This document shows positions 53,171-64,000 of a DNA stretch of 64,000 nucleotides, piece by piece. Origin of the DNA: Corythucha ciliata. Its lineage: Eukaryota; Arthropoda; Insecta; Hemiptera; Tingidae. Both the position numbers and the translations under genes were made by a program. Location of the stretch: NCBI GenBank assembly GCA_038030265.1, contig CM075939.1:54851253-54915252 (forward strand), given 5' to 3'. The notes under the pieces were generated by a model that saw nothing but the letters and a program-made list of their open reading frames with translations, had not been told where the DNA came from and did no database searches. Numbering within the stretch: the first letter of the stretch is position 1; each line of letters starts with the position of its first letter.

Positions 53171-56100
53171 ATAATCAACTCCTTATGAATGGAAAGTTTA
53201 GCTCAACATTTTTAGCATTCGAAAGAGAGAAATCAGTATTTTTGACAATGTTTTAGCGCAATGTCATAAATAAAAATGACTTTTTCAACGCTGACGCGGC
53301 GAGTCGTCGAGAGATCATATACTGATAAGCTAATGACGAATAAATATTTATGTGAAAGACAAACTAATTTAACGAATAATAATTATATTCTGATTATGTT
53401 TTATAGTTGGCCAATTTGAAAGAATAAAATCGTTACTAGAAAATTACAGTCAAGTAAAGTCTGTAGTTTTAATTAACTCATTTCGAACTGAGAAAAGACA
53501 AATTCTCCCCCGCGAATATCAATCAAACGGAACGGTCTTAAAAAGGGGGGAAGGGAATTTGTTTTGCAAACTTGTAAGCGCGTGTAAACAACATAAACTT
53601 TTCAATGTAAAAGAGGTAAAGGGTGTGGTGGGGGGGAATGCGGAGTAAATTGATTCCTTCGATTCATCAACCGACTCACTTTAAAGTTTTGCTTATTTCG
53701 TCGAGACGTCGTAGGAAGCAAAAGACGCTTTAAAATATTCAAAACGGGGCGATTTAATGCCAGGAAAATTTTCAGTTCTGACGTTCTCACTCCACGTTGT
53801 CTTTTTTTTAAAGAAAAAGAGGAAAAAAATAACAACATTATTAAAAGTTCAATTACCCGGAAAGATGTTTTTTATTATTTACGCGTCCTCACATCATTTA
53901 TTCGTCCCCACGCCTTATTCACGATTGCATAGTGAGTGAAACGGTTTAAGGACCTTCATGAGCGATGGACAAGGTCGTGCGGAATTTTTTGAAAGAAAAA
54001 AAAAAAATCTACAGGTGATGAGCAGGGGGCAGGCGGGGTTGTGAGAGAAGTCTGCTCCAGGAAGAAAATTATGTTGTTTTTTTCTAAAATTTTCAGTCGT
54101 TTAATTTGTAAATTGCTCAATTTGTATATATACCGAAGAGAAAAAACAGATGGAGCGCGATTCTTGGCGCGCTTCCTCAATTTCGAAGAAGCGCACTTAT
54201 TATATATAAACGAACGTCATTCATGATGGCCGTTGAGGAATTTAGGTTGTGGTGGGGGTGGGGGGTATTATTAGCGTTCATTGATGAAGCCAAAACAATA
54301 CATAATAGTGCTTACCATAAAATAATAAAAAATGACTTTAAACGACAATAAATGCCCTTTGAAAGGCCGGCAAATGGCTCAGCACTATAGCAGGGAGAAA
54401 ACTAAAGTATTCCTTTCCTTCAGTTTGAAGTTTGCACCGATTTAAATTCACGTGCAATTAACTACGATGACTCTTGCTCTCTCTCTATTGAGATGGGGGT
54501 CGAGGAGGAAAAAGGTGGCAAAATCTCGTGCTTCTGAGCTATGGATGTAGGAGCGGTACAGGGGTGGTGCGAGGCACCCCGCTAGCCTCTCACATCCGGT
54601 TCTTTTGCGCAAAAAATATAATTATATTGTACATAACATACATTTTAAAGCAACTAAATTACTAAACTTTTTTGAGCAAAGTGAAGGTTTAAATCGAGAT
54701 AATGACAGTGAGGTTGTGGTGGGAGAGATTGTTTTCCGTCATTCTCAACTGTGGAGGATGTCGGTGTACACAAGGTCGAGGGGAATTGTGAATTGCGCAT
54801 TTCGAAATAATAACGTCCTGCTGTTTCTCGTCATTTTTCAGAGACACCTGTTGTGGTGGAAGGGGGGGGGGGCTCCGCAATAGTACAAAAATTGAATGGA
54901 CCCCCCCCCCACTCTATCGTCATTTTGATTTGAACAATTTCGTTGCTGTAATGAATTTGACCCGTCACGTTTTTCTAATATTAAAGAGACTATTTTTAGC
55001 CCGTGCTGATTTTACTGGTCAGGGAACACGGCGACGGTACTTCGGTGCCTTTGGAGGGGGATGAGGAGAGTGTTTGTTCGGCGTTATTTATATTAAAATA
55101 AGGGACCTCTATATAAAGAAATACATACAAAAAAAAAAAATCAGGAGGAGGGCCGGTATAATAGAATAGCATTGTCCCAAACATTGACCGTGACACCGTT
55201 TCATTACAAATCAAATGGAAAAGAAACAGCAAAAAACTTTACTCCGGGCATTCAGTTGAAAGGACAGGCGCACTGAAAGGGTTGCACCCCACTTCTTACA
55301 CGTTACAAGGTTGTTGAATGCAGCATGCAACTATGATCATTATACGGCTTGATTTTCCGTTACTTTGGCATTTCTCTCGGTTACGTTGATCACGTTTTTT
55401 TTCTCTTTACGCTACTCAACAAAAATACGTCAAGGTTCTACTAATCAGAAAGGCTCATTTCCTCGTATTTATAGAGATTTTTATATAGCTAGTAAATCGG
55501 CTACCTAGAAGTCGAATTGTTACCTCTATAAGATCAGGTAATGATGGGACGTCGGAAATTCTAAAAACGACGGGACAAAATCGCTGGTGTCAGACTTTTT
55601 CAGCGTGATTGCCACATTTCTTTTTTCTTGAATTTATAGACCTCAAATCGGCAACTAATACGGTGTTTATGTAATCAAGAGTTAGAGTATAAACAATAAA
55701 TAATTCAGAAAATTTAGTGTGAGAGAAAAATAGCTTAGCCCCACAGATAGTGCAGCGTAAACGATGTGATGCAATTCAAAACCAAAATTAAATACTATTG
55801 AAATAACAAGATTAAATCGAAAATAAATAATTGTGCACGTTACCATTTTAAGTTCATTAATATTGACACAAACTAACAACTTCGGGGATTTTCAAATTTC
55901 TCCGCGACCAGCCAATCTGCGCCCCTGCCCCGGATCCTTCTCTCTTTGTCCCACGTCACCTGAACCAACCCCAGCGAACAAACCACGACTAGTTCGCGTT
56001 CGTCGAGTCAGCCAAAAGTGATTATTACATTTCAGAGGGGGAGGGTAGAAGGGGGTGAGAGGAAGGGAGATCGTCGACGAAGTCAGTCTCGGCTCATTTT

Positions 56101-58297
56101 GAAAAGGGGTGGGAGGGGGGGGGGGAAACCTGTGGTAGAAAGAATGTGGCGGGGAGCTCGTGACGTAAGAGACGAGCCCCCGAACACGCCCATCAAACGC
56201 CTGACTCTGTTCACGTCATCCGTAGTTGGTATGGAATGGGAAAGTCATCGTACAAAAAAAAAAAAATAAATAAAATAACAAATGTTGCGAAGCAAACACT
56301 GTTGCATTAATCGTCAATAATTGCAAATAGCGGAATGAATAACACATAATTCAGTATAATTATCTGAAGATTTTAATTGTAAGTCGAAACAGAATCCCTA
56401 TAGAGGCGAGACCTATTATTATTTTGAGAATGCCGTCATATAGCGGCCTAAAAATTGGCACACGTTAAAAAATACACAATTTGAAACACCTTTTCCCCTT
56501 GTTTTCTTATTCTTCTTCACGTTCAAATTGTTGAGACTTAAAAATATCTATGGCCTCACGAAAATAACGCTAAAGCCCCCCCTTCCAGTCCCTTCTCCAC
56601 TGATTACAGACTGCTGATGACTCACATTCTGAAAAGTAATAATCAATGAAGAGAGGCTCGCCGTGATAATCTTCCGCTATTGGAGCTTACATACTCGTTG
56701 TTTTTCTTCTTAAGGAAGACAAAATATTGCGACGATTTTTTTTTTTCGCTCAGCGAATGTATTTTAACGACAGTCAATTGACAAAAAGGTGACCCAAGTC
56801 AAACGGTCAACCGCGACGACAATAGAACAATCCCACCCACACACACCGCGAGTGTGTATAGAACGTGGCGTGACCACACAGGCGTGGAATATGACAAGGA
56901 ATAAGTGGAGCGTTTTACTGTCAAAAGGTCCGGTATGTTGGAGGGGAGGTAGTCATTAACTCATTAGTTCGCCTGATGTATTTTTTGCGGAGAGAAACTT
57001 ACAAAATGAAAATGGAATGTTGTCAGGGACGTTTTTTTTATTCTCCCGACATCATAACTCTTGGCATCTGTTCAGTGTTCATCTAAAGGCAACGACGCAG
57101 GTGAAAAAGTATTGCGATAAATTTGAGAATAGTGAGCCTCAAAATTGCCATGTGCTACAATCTTAATGAGTTGGTCGAAAGTCCTTGATATGGGCTACCA
57201 ATAAAAATTAAAAAAACGAAGCAGCTGTTGTCCACATGCGATGTAAATTTTTTTCGACGTTCCTCCCCCCGTGATTTTGTGAGAAAATTGGGGGGGTTTA
57301 TCCCCACGGAGCTCTGAAAACACTCAAACCATTCCCGACGATCCATCTGGAGGGCCTAGGCCAATGATAACGCCCTAACCTTTTCCTACGATCTAACCAA
57401 GGATATTTATAAACCTGGATTGCTCACGACGGTCTGGATGGGCGTGGAGGGGGTGCGCCGCGCCGTCCGCTGATAAATAATGGCCGTCCCCCTCCTTGTG
57501 TAGTTATGGCAACACGGTCATTATTTCGAAACCCCACTCCTATCATCCACTTTCTTATGGCCACACCTTATCATCAGTGCTGAGCAGTCCAGTGATTTTA
57601 TTATATCGTTGGGTCGATTCTCCCGAAAGGCGACCCCATAGACTTTTATACAATACCTAGATAGCGAACTCCCACCAATTTGCCTTGAAAAGAGTGAAGC
57701 CTCGTTTAAAGGGCCGCGGCCATCTTTAAGTTGGGCAAAAAGCTATCAGTTTGGTACTGTGACTGTATGGTGTGTTGCTCTTGCTTAAAAAAAAATTATA
57801 TATTTCGACTACTTCCAGAGAACTTTGTTTTCAAAACTTCGGCACATAGAATCGCTGGATCTTCAGAAAGTAAGTAGAATGTTCAGTAATGTTTTGGAGT
57901 AATCTTTTAATGATAAATCTGGAAAACTCGTACGAACCTTGAGAAGGTGCGACTGGAATAACTCCTTTTTCATAGGAAATTTTCTTTCATATTAATTAGT
58001 TTTCAAGATCTTCTCAACTATACATCAGGTTTAACCCCCTGCAGTCTAGTCTGAGCCTTTGAGCTGCTCAAATCCAATGAATGATCGCGAGAATTCTGAG
58101 AATAATGCCCCTATTTATGAACGTTCCTTGAAGTTAAGGAACCATTGGAATTCGAAGGCCCGTTCACAAGCTCTATGCTATGCGTCTATTGAGAATATGC
58201 AGCCAAACAAATTAATTCCTTTGAAAAATGAAGCATTTTCATAGGTTGCATAGACACCACACAACACAAAGATAGAGCTTATGAACGGTGACGCCTT
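53171..58297. other. Long stretch without recognisable genes
   Basis: About 5.1 kb of AT-rich to mixed sequence. Homopolymer runs occur at 54,864-54,873 (G) and 54,901-54,910 (C), and A-runs near 53,996, 55,130 and 56,255. Short frames (e.g. 53,757-53,939, 55,833-56,269) lack domains. 58,059-58,244 has an open frame in a segment with imperfect inverted phrases (CGTTCACAAGCTCTAT near 58,161 and ATAGAGCTTATGAACG near 58,271), suggesting a small MITE. Part of this region could be intronic or regulatory host DNA. Confidence 0.4.
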
Positions 58298-58560
58298 TAA
58301 GGCCGTCTACACACGGAGTGGCTGAAAAGAAACTGGTTGGAAACTTGAGTTACACACCAGTCACCTTTGAGTCTCTTCCTTGTATTTTGACAAAACTCCA
58401 CTCGCGGTAATGACTGGAGTTTCCAAACAGTTGGGTTTCTTTTTAGTAGCTCCGTGTGTAGCCTCTCATTTGAATACACATATAAAGACTCGAAAGGGAC
58501 TGGTTACTAACTCGAGTCTCCAATCAGTTTCTTTTCAGTTGCTTCGTGTGTAGACGTTCT
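58298..58560. mobile_element. Short MITE with internal third copy of its terminus
   Basis: The left end is AAGGCCGTCTACACACGGAG followed by TGGCTGAAAAGAAACTGG. The right end is CAGTTTCTTTTCAGTTGC then TTCGTGTGTAGACGTTCT, an imperfect inverted repeat. A third, inverted copy of the terminus lies at about 58,426-58,466 (CAAACAGTTGGGTTTC...CTCCGTGTGTAG). It is non-coding. Such ACACACGGAG-type ends occur in hAT-like or P-like MITEs; superfamily not fixed. Confidence 0.65.
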
Positions 58561-58826
58561 AGGCAATATTTACACGAACTGTCGCATTGAAAGCAGAATT
58601 CACGCAAAACGCCTAGTTATAAGCACTATTGGCGCGAAATGTTACACTTGGTGCGAAATTCTAGTCAAAAGACACGTGGGGCGGGGGGGATTTACGCCAA
58701 ACACCACTACATCGAGGGCCAAATTGTCGAGAGACGCGAAACGCACGGTTCGGGAGGAACTTTGCAATTCTTTGGGTGAGACATTGGCAGCGAAAACAAA
58801 TGAAAGAATATTGTCATCACTGAGTA
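58561..58826. other. Upstream of the P-like transposase gene
   Basis: Would include the 5' end of the P-like element and the start of its THAP domain, but the Cys-x-Cys half of the THAP finger is not readable here. Contains a G-rich run (58,683-58,689). Confidence 0.35.
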
Positions 58827-59216
58827 TTGACCTTTTTGGCCAGATTTCCTTTGCGTAACGCTGAGTTGCTGCGTAAGTGGGTTTCTGCTGTGAAGAGAAA
58901 AAATTTTGCGCCCACGAAACACACAAAGCTGCGTTCAGTTCACTTCATTGAGGCAGACTTCTTGGTAAGACCCGGCATAAACGTTCGTCACCTGAAGGAT
59001 AACGCCGTACCGACAGTCTTTCCCGCTTTCCCTTCTTACTACCAGCCAAAGGAAAAGAAAATCAGGACCATTCCGAAAAAGTCGACTAAAGAGGTGAGGG
59101 GCTTTTATTATTTTCCAATTCAAATGCCCAATTCTTTCGTTAACGAGTGACGTTGAAAGTCACCTCTCGCCCTTGGCAAAAGTAACAGGGAGTGTGGCTT
59201 TGACTTTGCACACTTT

Positions 59217-59710
59217 ACAGGCCTCGCCACAAAGAACGCGAACAGACGCGCAGAATGGTACGCTCGCGAAAAAACCATGGCAAGTGGTACTTACCTTGTC
59301 CGCGTTGGCCTGGTTTTTTCGCGAGTAGACCAATTCGCGTTCTGAGTGGCAGGGCAACGTGAACTGCCACGCGTACTGGTCCACTAGTCATGGTATTTTT
59401 GCGCGTTGACTGGTCCTCTCGCATTTCGGCAACGGGGTATACCTCGCCCACGTCATGTGGTTTTATCGAGCGGATCAGTCCGCGCGTCAGTTCACGGTCT
59501 GTTAGGAGAGGGAGGGGTCTTAAAGGCCTTGCCACATAGAACGCGGACTGGTCCATTGGCCATAACCCATGACATACCCCGTTGCTATGGGTTTCCCGCG
59601 AGTGAACCATTCTGCGCGTCTGTTCGCGTTGGTTTACCCCGTTACCATCGTTTTCCGCGTACAGACCAGTCCGCGCGGCAGTTCGTGTTCGGTGTGGCTA
59701 GGCCAAGCGT
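59217..59710. mobile_element. MITE-like inverted repeat inside intron 1 of the P-like gene
   Basis: The left part, CAGGCCTCGCCACAAAGAAC..GCGAACAGACGCGCAG, and the right part, CGCGCGGCAGTTCGTGTTCG..GTGTGGCTAGGCC, are imperfect inverted copies. Internal copies occur at about 59,330-59,400, 59,440-59,490 and 59,524-59,565. Much more GC-rich than the flanking intron. Several frames are open across it only because of this repeat. Confidence 0.65.
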
Positions 59711-60286
59711 CACCAAATTGTCAGAAAGAAAATATTTTGGCTAATGTGAACATTAACGATTTTTTCAGATCGATAGCCCAGGACCATCCCATGAAGTTTT
59801 GACTGACAGATCAAGTAAAATCTCTAATGCTGAGCAGGTGAGAATGATTTCTACTACGCTGCCTATTTTATTCCCGTAAAAAGTAATTTTCGTTATCCTT
59901 TTCAGTCCGATGCCCTAGCCGAAAAGGATTTTCTTCCTGTTGTGCCTAGAGTTGACAAAGAAATTCAAACTGACGAAAAGTGTCTTCCACATTCTACTCG
60001 ACTACTTAAAAAAAAAACTGAAAGTCCTCAATCAAAGAATTCGTCGACAAAAGCAAAAGATTAATTCCATGGAGGGCTTAATTCGTGAAATGAAAAAAAA
60101 TGGATACGTAGACGACCATACGAGTCACATCCTCACGGAACAATTCAGTGGTACGGCTCGAGAGATTTTTAGAAATCAAATTAAAAATCAAAAACGTTCG
60201 CGACATGGCGTGAGATACAGTGACGAGTTGAAGAAATTCGCCTTAACTCTGCACTATTATTCGTCCAGAGCATATAACTTTTGCAG

Positions 60287-61326
60287 GTTTGTGTGAATAA
60301 TATTTTAGTTGCTCAGAAATCTTTGATTAAAATTATTTGTAAAAATCCTTTTTTGTTTCCGTCAGGGAGGCTATTTGATGAGTTTGACGTTCTCAGTATT
60401 AAGAAATTGTTTGTAATGGCTACGTGTTTGCACTTATATAAAATTGATTTGAATGATTTCACTTTTTATCATGATAAAAATACGAGGTTGTCGAGTTTTA
60501 CTAATGAGGAATTAGTAAACTAAACTAGAGAATAAGTAGAACTAAAGGAGGATTATTTTACGAACGGATCACGATTTATGCTCTATTTTAGCATAAATAA
60601 ACCTTAAAAAATAAATTTATGAATAAGTTCTGACCCATGAAACTTCCTCATTATATCATTCCTAGACATGTCACTTCTCTTTTTACTAGGCATGCATTGA
60701 TTATTGGGTTAAAATTTGCAGTGTAAAATAAATTAAACTTCTCAAAATTTAAAAATATTAAGACTTTGAAAGCGTTTTTATTAAAAGATAAAAGTCGGCT
60801 GGCCTTACCAATGTAGGAGGTATTATATCTCCTCTTAGGATTTCGCTAGTCAGTTTGTAATGTATATTTGTTATTAAATTGATTAATTTTTATTATTTAT
60901 GAATTCTAATATTTGGAATTGTTTTATTCATCTTGCAACTCCGGTTCTCGGCTCAAGTTTTTCTTTTTGAGAGCCGGCACAAGAAGGTATGTTTACTTTC
61001 TTTATAAAATGTAATCTTTTTGTAATTTGATTGTGCTAATTGTGTTAGTGTGTATGATTCGTTGGACCAACAAATTTAAATTTCGAGGCACTTACCTGAC
61101 GAATACGATCTTTTTTTATTATATATTTTTTTTTTTCTAGCTAATTTATGTTATTAATTTTTTCTTTTCTTGGAACCATTTTTTTCAAGAAGAAGCATTC
61201 GGATTTTTTCTAAGCCAGTCGAAGCGACTAGCTGAGCAGAAATCCACAATTCGAATGCTCAAACACAATGGTCTGAATCAAATCACCATTTTCACTGTGT
61301 TTTTTATATATATATATATATATCAG
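60287..61326 (+). other. Large intron of the P-like transposase gene
   Basis: Starts GTTTGTG after TTTTGCAG and ends TATATATCAG before AACAATCTT. A TA-dinucleotide run lies at 61,307-61,323. It contains the hairpin GGCTCAAGTTTTTCTTTTTG..AGAGCC near 60,950 that is similar to the insert at 41,046-41,280. The frame 60,281-60,523 runs into the intron and is not supported. Confidence 0.7.
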
Positions 61327-63281
61327 AACAATCTTGACGTTGCCGCATCCGTCTTCCATCAAAGAATGGACTTCAACGATTAACGCCGATCCAGGATTTT
61401 TTAAAGAAGTCTTCGATGCGATCTTGGACTTTCCTGATGAAGACCGGAATTGCACCCTAATTTTAGATGGTATGGCTATAAGAAAACAGCTTATTTATCA
61501 TCCTCAAAAAGGTGAATATATGGGTTACTGTGACTACGGTCAATGTGTGAAGATGGAAGGTACCGAAACTCTGGCCAGAGAAGCTCTAGTATTCATGTTG
61601 GTCGCTTTAAATGGAAAATGGAAGTGGCCAATCGGATATTTTTTTCATCATAGTACTAGTGGCAATGTTATCGCAGAACTACTACGAACCGCTCTACTTT
61701 TGTGCAAGTCGTCAAGAATTAAAGTGTGGGCGGTCACTAGTGACTGCTACAGCACTAATTTCTCGGCGATGCACATTTTGGGTTGTAAAAGTTTCGTTTC
61801 AAAAGGTTCGACGAACTGAAGACGAGCTTCTTGGCCGATAAAGAGAGCGAAGAAGTACACTAATTGGCGAGAAATTCGTTGGCTACTGCGGGGACTATAT
61901 ACCACGAAGGCAACCCTATCAAATGGGCTTATATCGTTGAGCTGCAGAATTATCAAGAGCTGATTCAGTTCAAATTTGCCAACAAGTTAACCAAAGGACA
62001 TGTTAATTATGAAAATAATAAAATGAAGGTGAAATTGGCCGGCCAAACTTTAAGTTCGTCGGTCGCTACAGCCTTAGAGTTTTTAATGGGTCAGGGTTTA
62101 CCCCAATTTAATGGGTGCTCGGAAACTATAAAATTCATTCGGGCGATCGATAGAATTTTTGATTTCATGAATACCCGTAGCCCCCATGGTAAGGGGTATA
62201 AAAACCAATTTATTATGACAATGTTGTATTTATGGAAGAGTCTATTCTCCCCTTGGTTCGATATCTCTTCGAATTAAAGAGTAGTGATGGAAAACCATTT
62301 TACATGGGCTCAAAAAAATCATTTATAGTGGGATTTGCTGTTGGAGTCATTTCTGTACTCGACATATCAAAAAAGTTGCTGTCCCCGCAAGGCCCTTTTA
62401 AATATTTGCTTACATACAAATTTTCCCAGGACCATCTAGAGCTCCTTTTTTCGAAAATCAGGAGCCGGCAAGGGTTTAATAACAACCCGAACGTTATTCA
62501 ATTCGTTGCAGCAATGAGGAGCATTGTAATCAAGAATGGCATTACAGCTTCTCCTTCCGCGAACACAGTAGCGTTAGAAAATGACCCCGCTGTTAGCGCC
62601 TTCGAAATTAAGTGGCGAAGGAAGGAGTGGAAAAAAGAAGATGAAGTGGTCATACCCACCCAGTCGAGGAATCATAACGAGGAGGTCGAACTTGAAGGTC
62701 TTGAACTCAACAGGCAAGATCTCGTTGATTATGTAGTAAGTTACGGTTCCTTTGATGAGAATGACGGAAACAGGCAACAAATTCTTTACTACATCGCAGG
62801 ATTTGTAGTAAGAAGTGTAGCAGGAAAAATAGATTGCTCTTCATGCAAATTTGAACTTGCTCTTGATAATTCTGCGAGCGACCATAATTATGCCAAAACG
62901 TTCCTAAAGTATAGCGAATTTCTTGACCTGAAACAAAAAGGAGGGCTTGTGGCACCTTCGTATTCAGTGTACCAAATAGTTAAACACACCGAAAAATGCC
63001 TCGTTCAACTCACAAATAATTACAACACCTTGAATATTCCAAAATTGTCCCATAAGGTTGTTCTCAGAGTAGTTAAGGACTTAATTTTTGAAAAGATATT
63101 TTTTAATTTAAAATGTACTGATGAAATTGGAGTTTCTCATAAATTAGACTTAATTAAAATTATTTCTGGCTTTTATATTAAGATAAGATGTTTTGCCATT
63201 AGCAAGCTGAAGGATGAATCAGCCAAAGCAAAAAGTATGAGGCACCATCGCCTAAAAATGACTTTATTAAGAAACGAGTAA

Positions 63282-64000
63282 TTTAATTATTGATGTATTT
63301 TGTCGCCTTTTTGAGGAAATTTATTCTTAGTTATTATAATACTTTTCATCTGAGTGTTGTTATTTCGAATATAGTTGTTGTGTACATAGTTCATTTTATC
63401 TTTGTATGGATGGGAAATGATGTTTGCCATTTATTTCGAGCCAGAGTAATGTCAAAATTGTACCGTGTGTTATCGCATCGCTTAGCTCATATTCAGATGA
63501 ATAATGTTGAATAAAAATATTGGCAAGGAAAAACATCTCGTTGTGCCTACTTGTTGTTGCATAAATTACGCAAGAAAGATTCGAAATTCATTTTTAAGCA
63601 TCGAGACCCTTTCCAACGCCCATGTAAACGCAATACGAATTGATACGTTTTTGCCCAACTTAAAGATGGAAGCCTTGGGTTCCGGCAATGTTTTTGCGGG
63701 TTGCCCATGGTTGCCAGCATTTCGTTTGGGTAAGGTCCTCAAACATCCTGAACCACTCACCATACGTTCATACCATCTTCCCTGAGGCGTACAAGAAGCG
63801 ACCTGGATCTCGACTGGGAGAAAAGATGAAGGATATCTCACGAAAGCTCCACTAACACCCCGTCATTGGATCTATCACTTCCGAAGAGGGGTCTTTTATT
63901 CGTCCTTCGACGTCAGCAGCAACGACAGTTATCTCTGAAACTTTCGACCACGAAACCGGAGTGATATTTATTCATGTGGGATGCCAGTGTGATAGAGTTT
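63282..64000. other. Downstream of the P-like gene, nothing firm
   Basis: Probably holds the 3' end of the P-like element and flanking DNA. No matching terminal inverted repeat or duplication was paired with the 5' side. The frames 63,290-63,514, 63,504-63,785 and the minus-strand 63,566-63,841 show no known motif. Confidence 0.35.

Larger units (their letters stand above)
58827..63281 (+). pseudogene. P-element/THAP9-like transposase, exon-intron gene, decayed
   Basis: Exon 1 (to 59,093) has a THAP half: RFPLRNAELLRKWVSAVKR, ...LRSVHF...DNAVPTVFP. The Cys of the usual 'lCsxHF' is Arg, and the N-terminal Cys pair is absent. Exon 2 is 59,770-59,837 and exon 3 is 59,906-60,286 (leucine/basic coiled coil, RYSDELKKFALTLHYYSSRAYNF), with a 1-nt slip at the A-run 60,009-60,018. 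Exon 4 starts at 61,327; joining gives the conserved TILTLPHPSSIKEW, then LILDGMAIRKQ (first catalytic Asp of the RNase H-like fold). A lesion near 61,820 removes the segment before LARNSL, and the insertion domain follows. A frameshift near 62,235 leads to YKFSQDHLELLFSKIRSRQGFNNNPN and a C-terminus ending at 63,281. If intact it would mobilise a P-type element. Confidence 0.85.

Noticed and set aside
59215..59744. Overlapping open frames of 74-131 residues on both strands
   Set aside because: They are side effects of the GC-rich MITE in the P-like intron.
60281..60523. Separate small gene after the P-like coiled-coil exon
   Set aside because: It begins at the splice donor and lies in the intron; the exon joins properly to 61,327.

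Overview
The window is eukaryotic nuclear DNA, most likely from an arthropod. Evidence: GT-AG introns inside coding regions, long poly-A/T and poly-G/C tracts, many nested transposable elements of types common in arthropod genomes, and one convincing host gene, a two-exon membrane-type trehalase. The species cannot be fixed from sequence alone. Nearly everything else is decayed or nested mobile DNA. Translations that merely mirror these genes in other frames were left out. All similarity judgements were made by eye, without database searches.

Left part (1-17.4 kb): three pieces of a multicopy SWIM-zinc-finger-like coding repeat (0.56-4.0 kb). Two families of very degenerate short-period arrays: family A at 1.24-2.43 and 50.6-52.06 kb, family B at 4.57-6.5 and 15.3-17.4 kb. 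A jockey-type LINE (about 6.6-12.55 kb) has its ORF1 split by a 1.77-kb Tc1/mariner-like element with about 600-bp inverted repeats.

Middle (17.4-45.4 kb): a fold-back element of tandem 128-bp units (19.34-20.44 kb). A CACTA/EnSpm-type transposon (20.46-25.6 kb) has a broken transposase gene but a largely open DUF4806-type second gene, and a 541-bp hAT-type MITE with a perfect 8-bp target duplication sits in the last intron of that gene. A degraded Ty3/gypsy element (26.5-31.3 kb) has its protease interrupted by a SINE with two tRNA-like modules. A second Ty3/gypsy element (34,232-40,210) has 120-bp LTRs and 5-bp target duplications. It carries a 1.8-kb insert ending in a near-perfect 200-bp hairpin. 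BEL/Pao remnants (40.86-41.54 kb) are interrupted by a minus-strand, RNase H-bearing LINE of the I/R1 type (41.54-45.43 kb).

Right part (45.4-64 kb): the trehalase gene (47,350-49,337, minus strand), family A again in the opposite orientation, a gypsy integrase fragment (52.67-53.15 kb), about 5 kb with no recognisable gene, a small MITE (58.3-58.56 kb), and a P-element/THAP9-like transposase gene with introns (58.8-63.3 kb), decayed and itself carrying a MITE in an intron.

No operon-like or new cooperative gene system is visible. The window's interest is in its nesting history, several insertions with readable target-site duplications, long inverted repeats able to form hairpin RNA, and two unexplained degenerate repeat families. 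The organisation would suit a repeat-rich, possibly small-RNA-producing locus, but that is inference.
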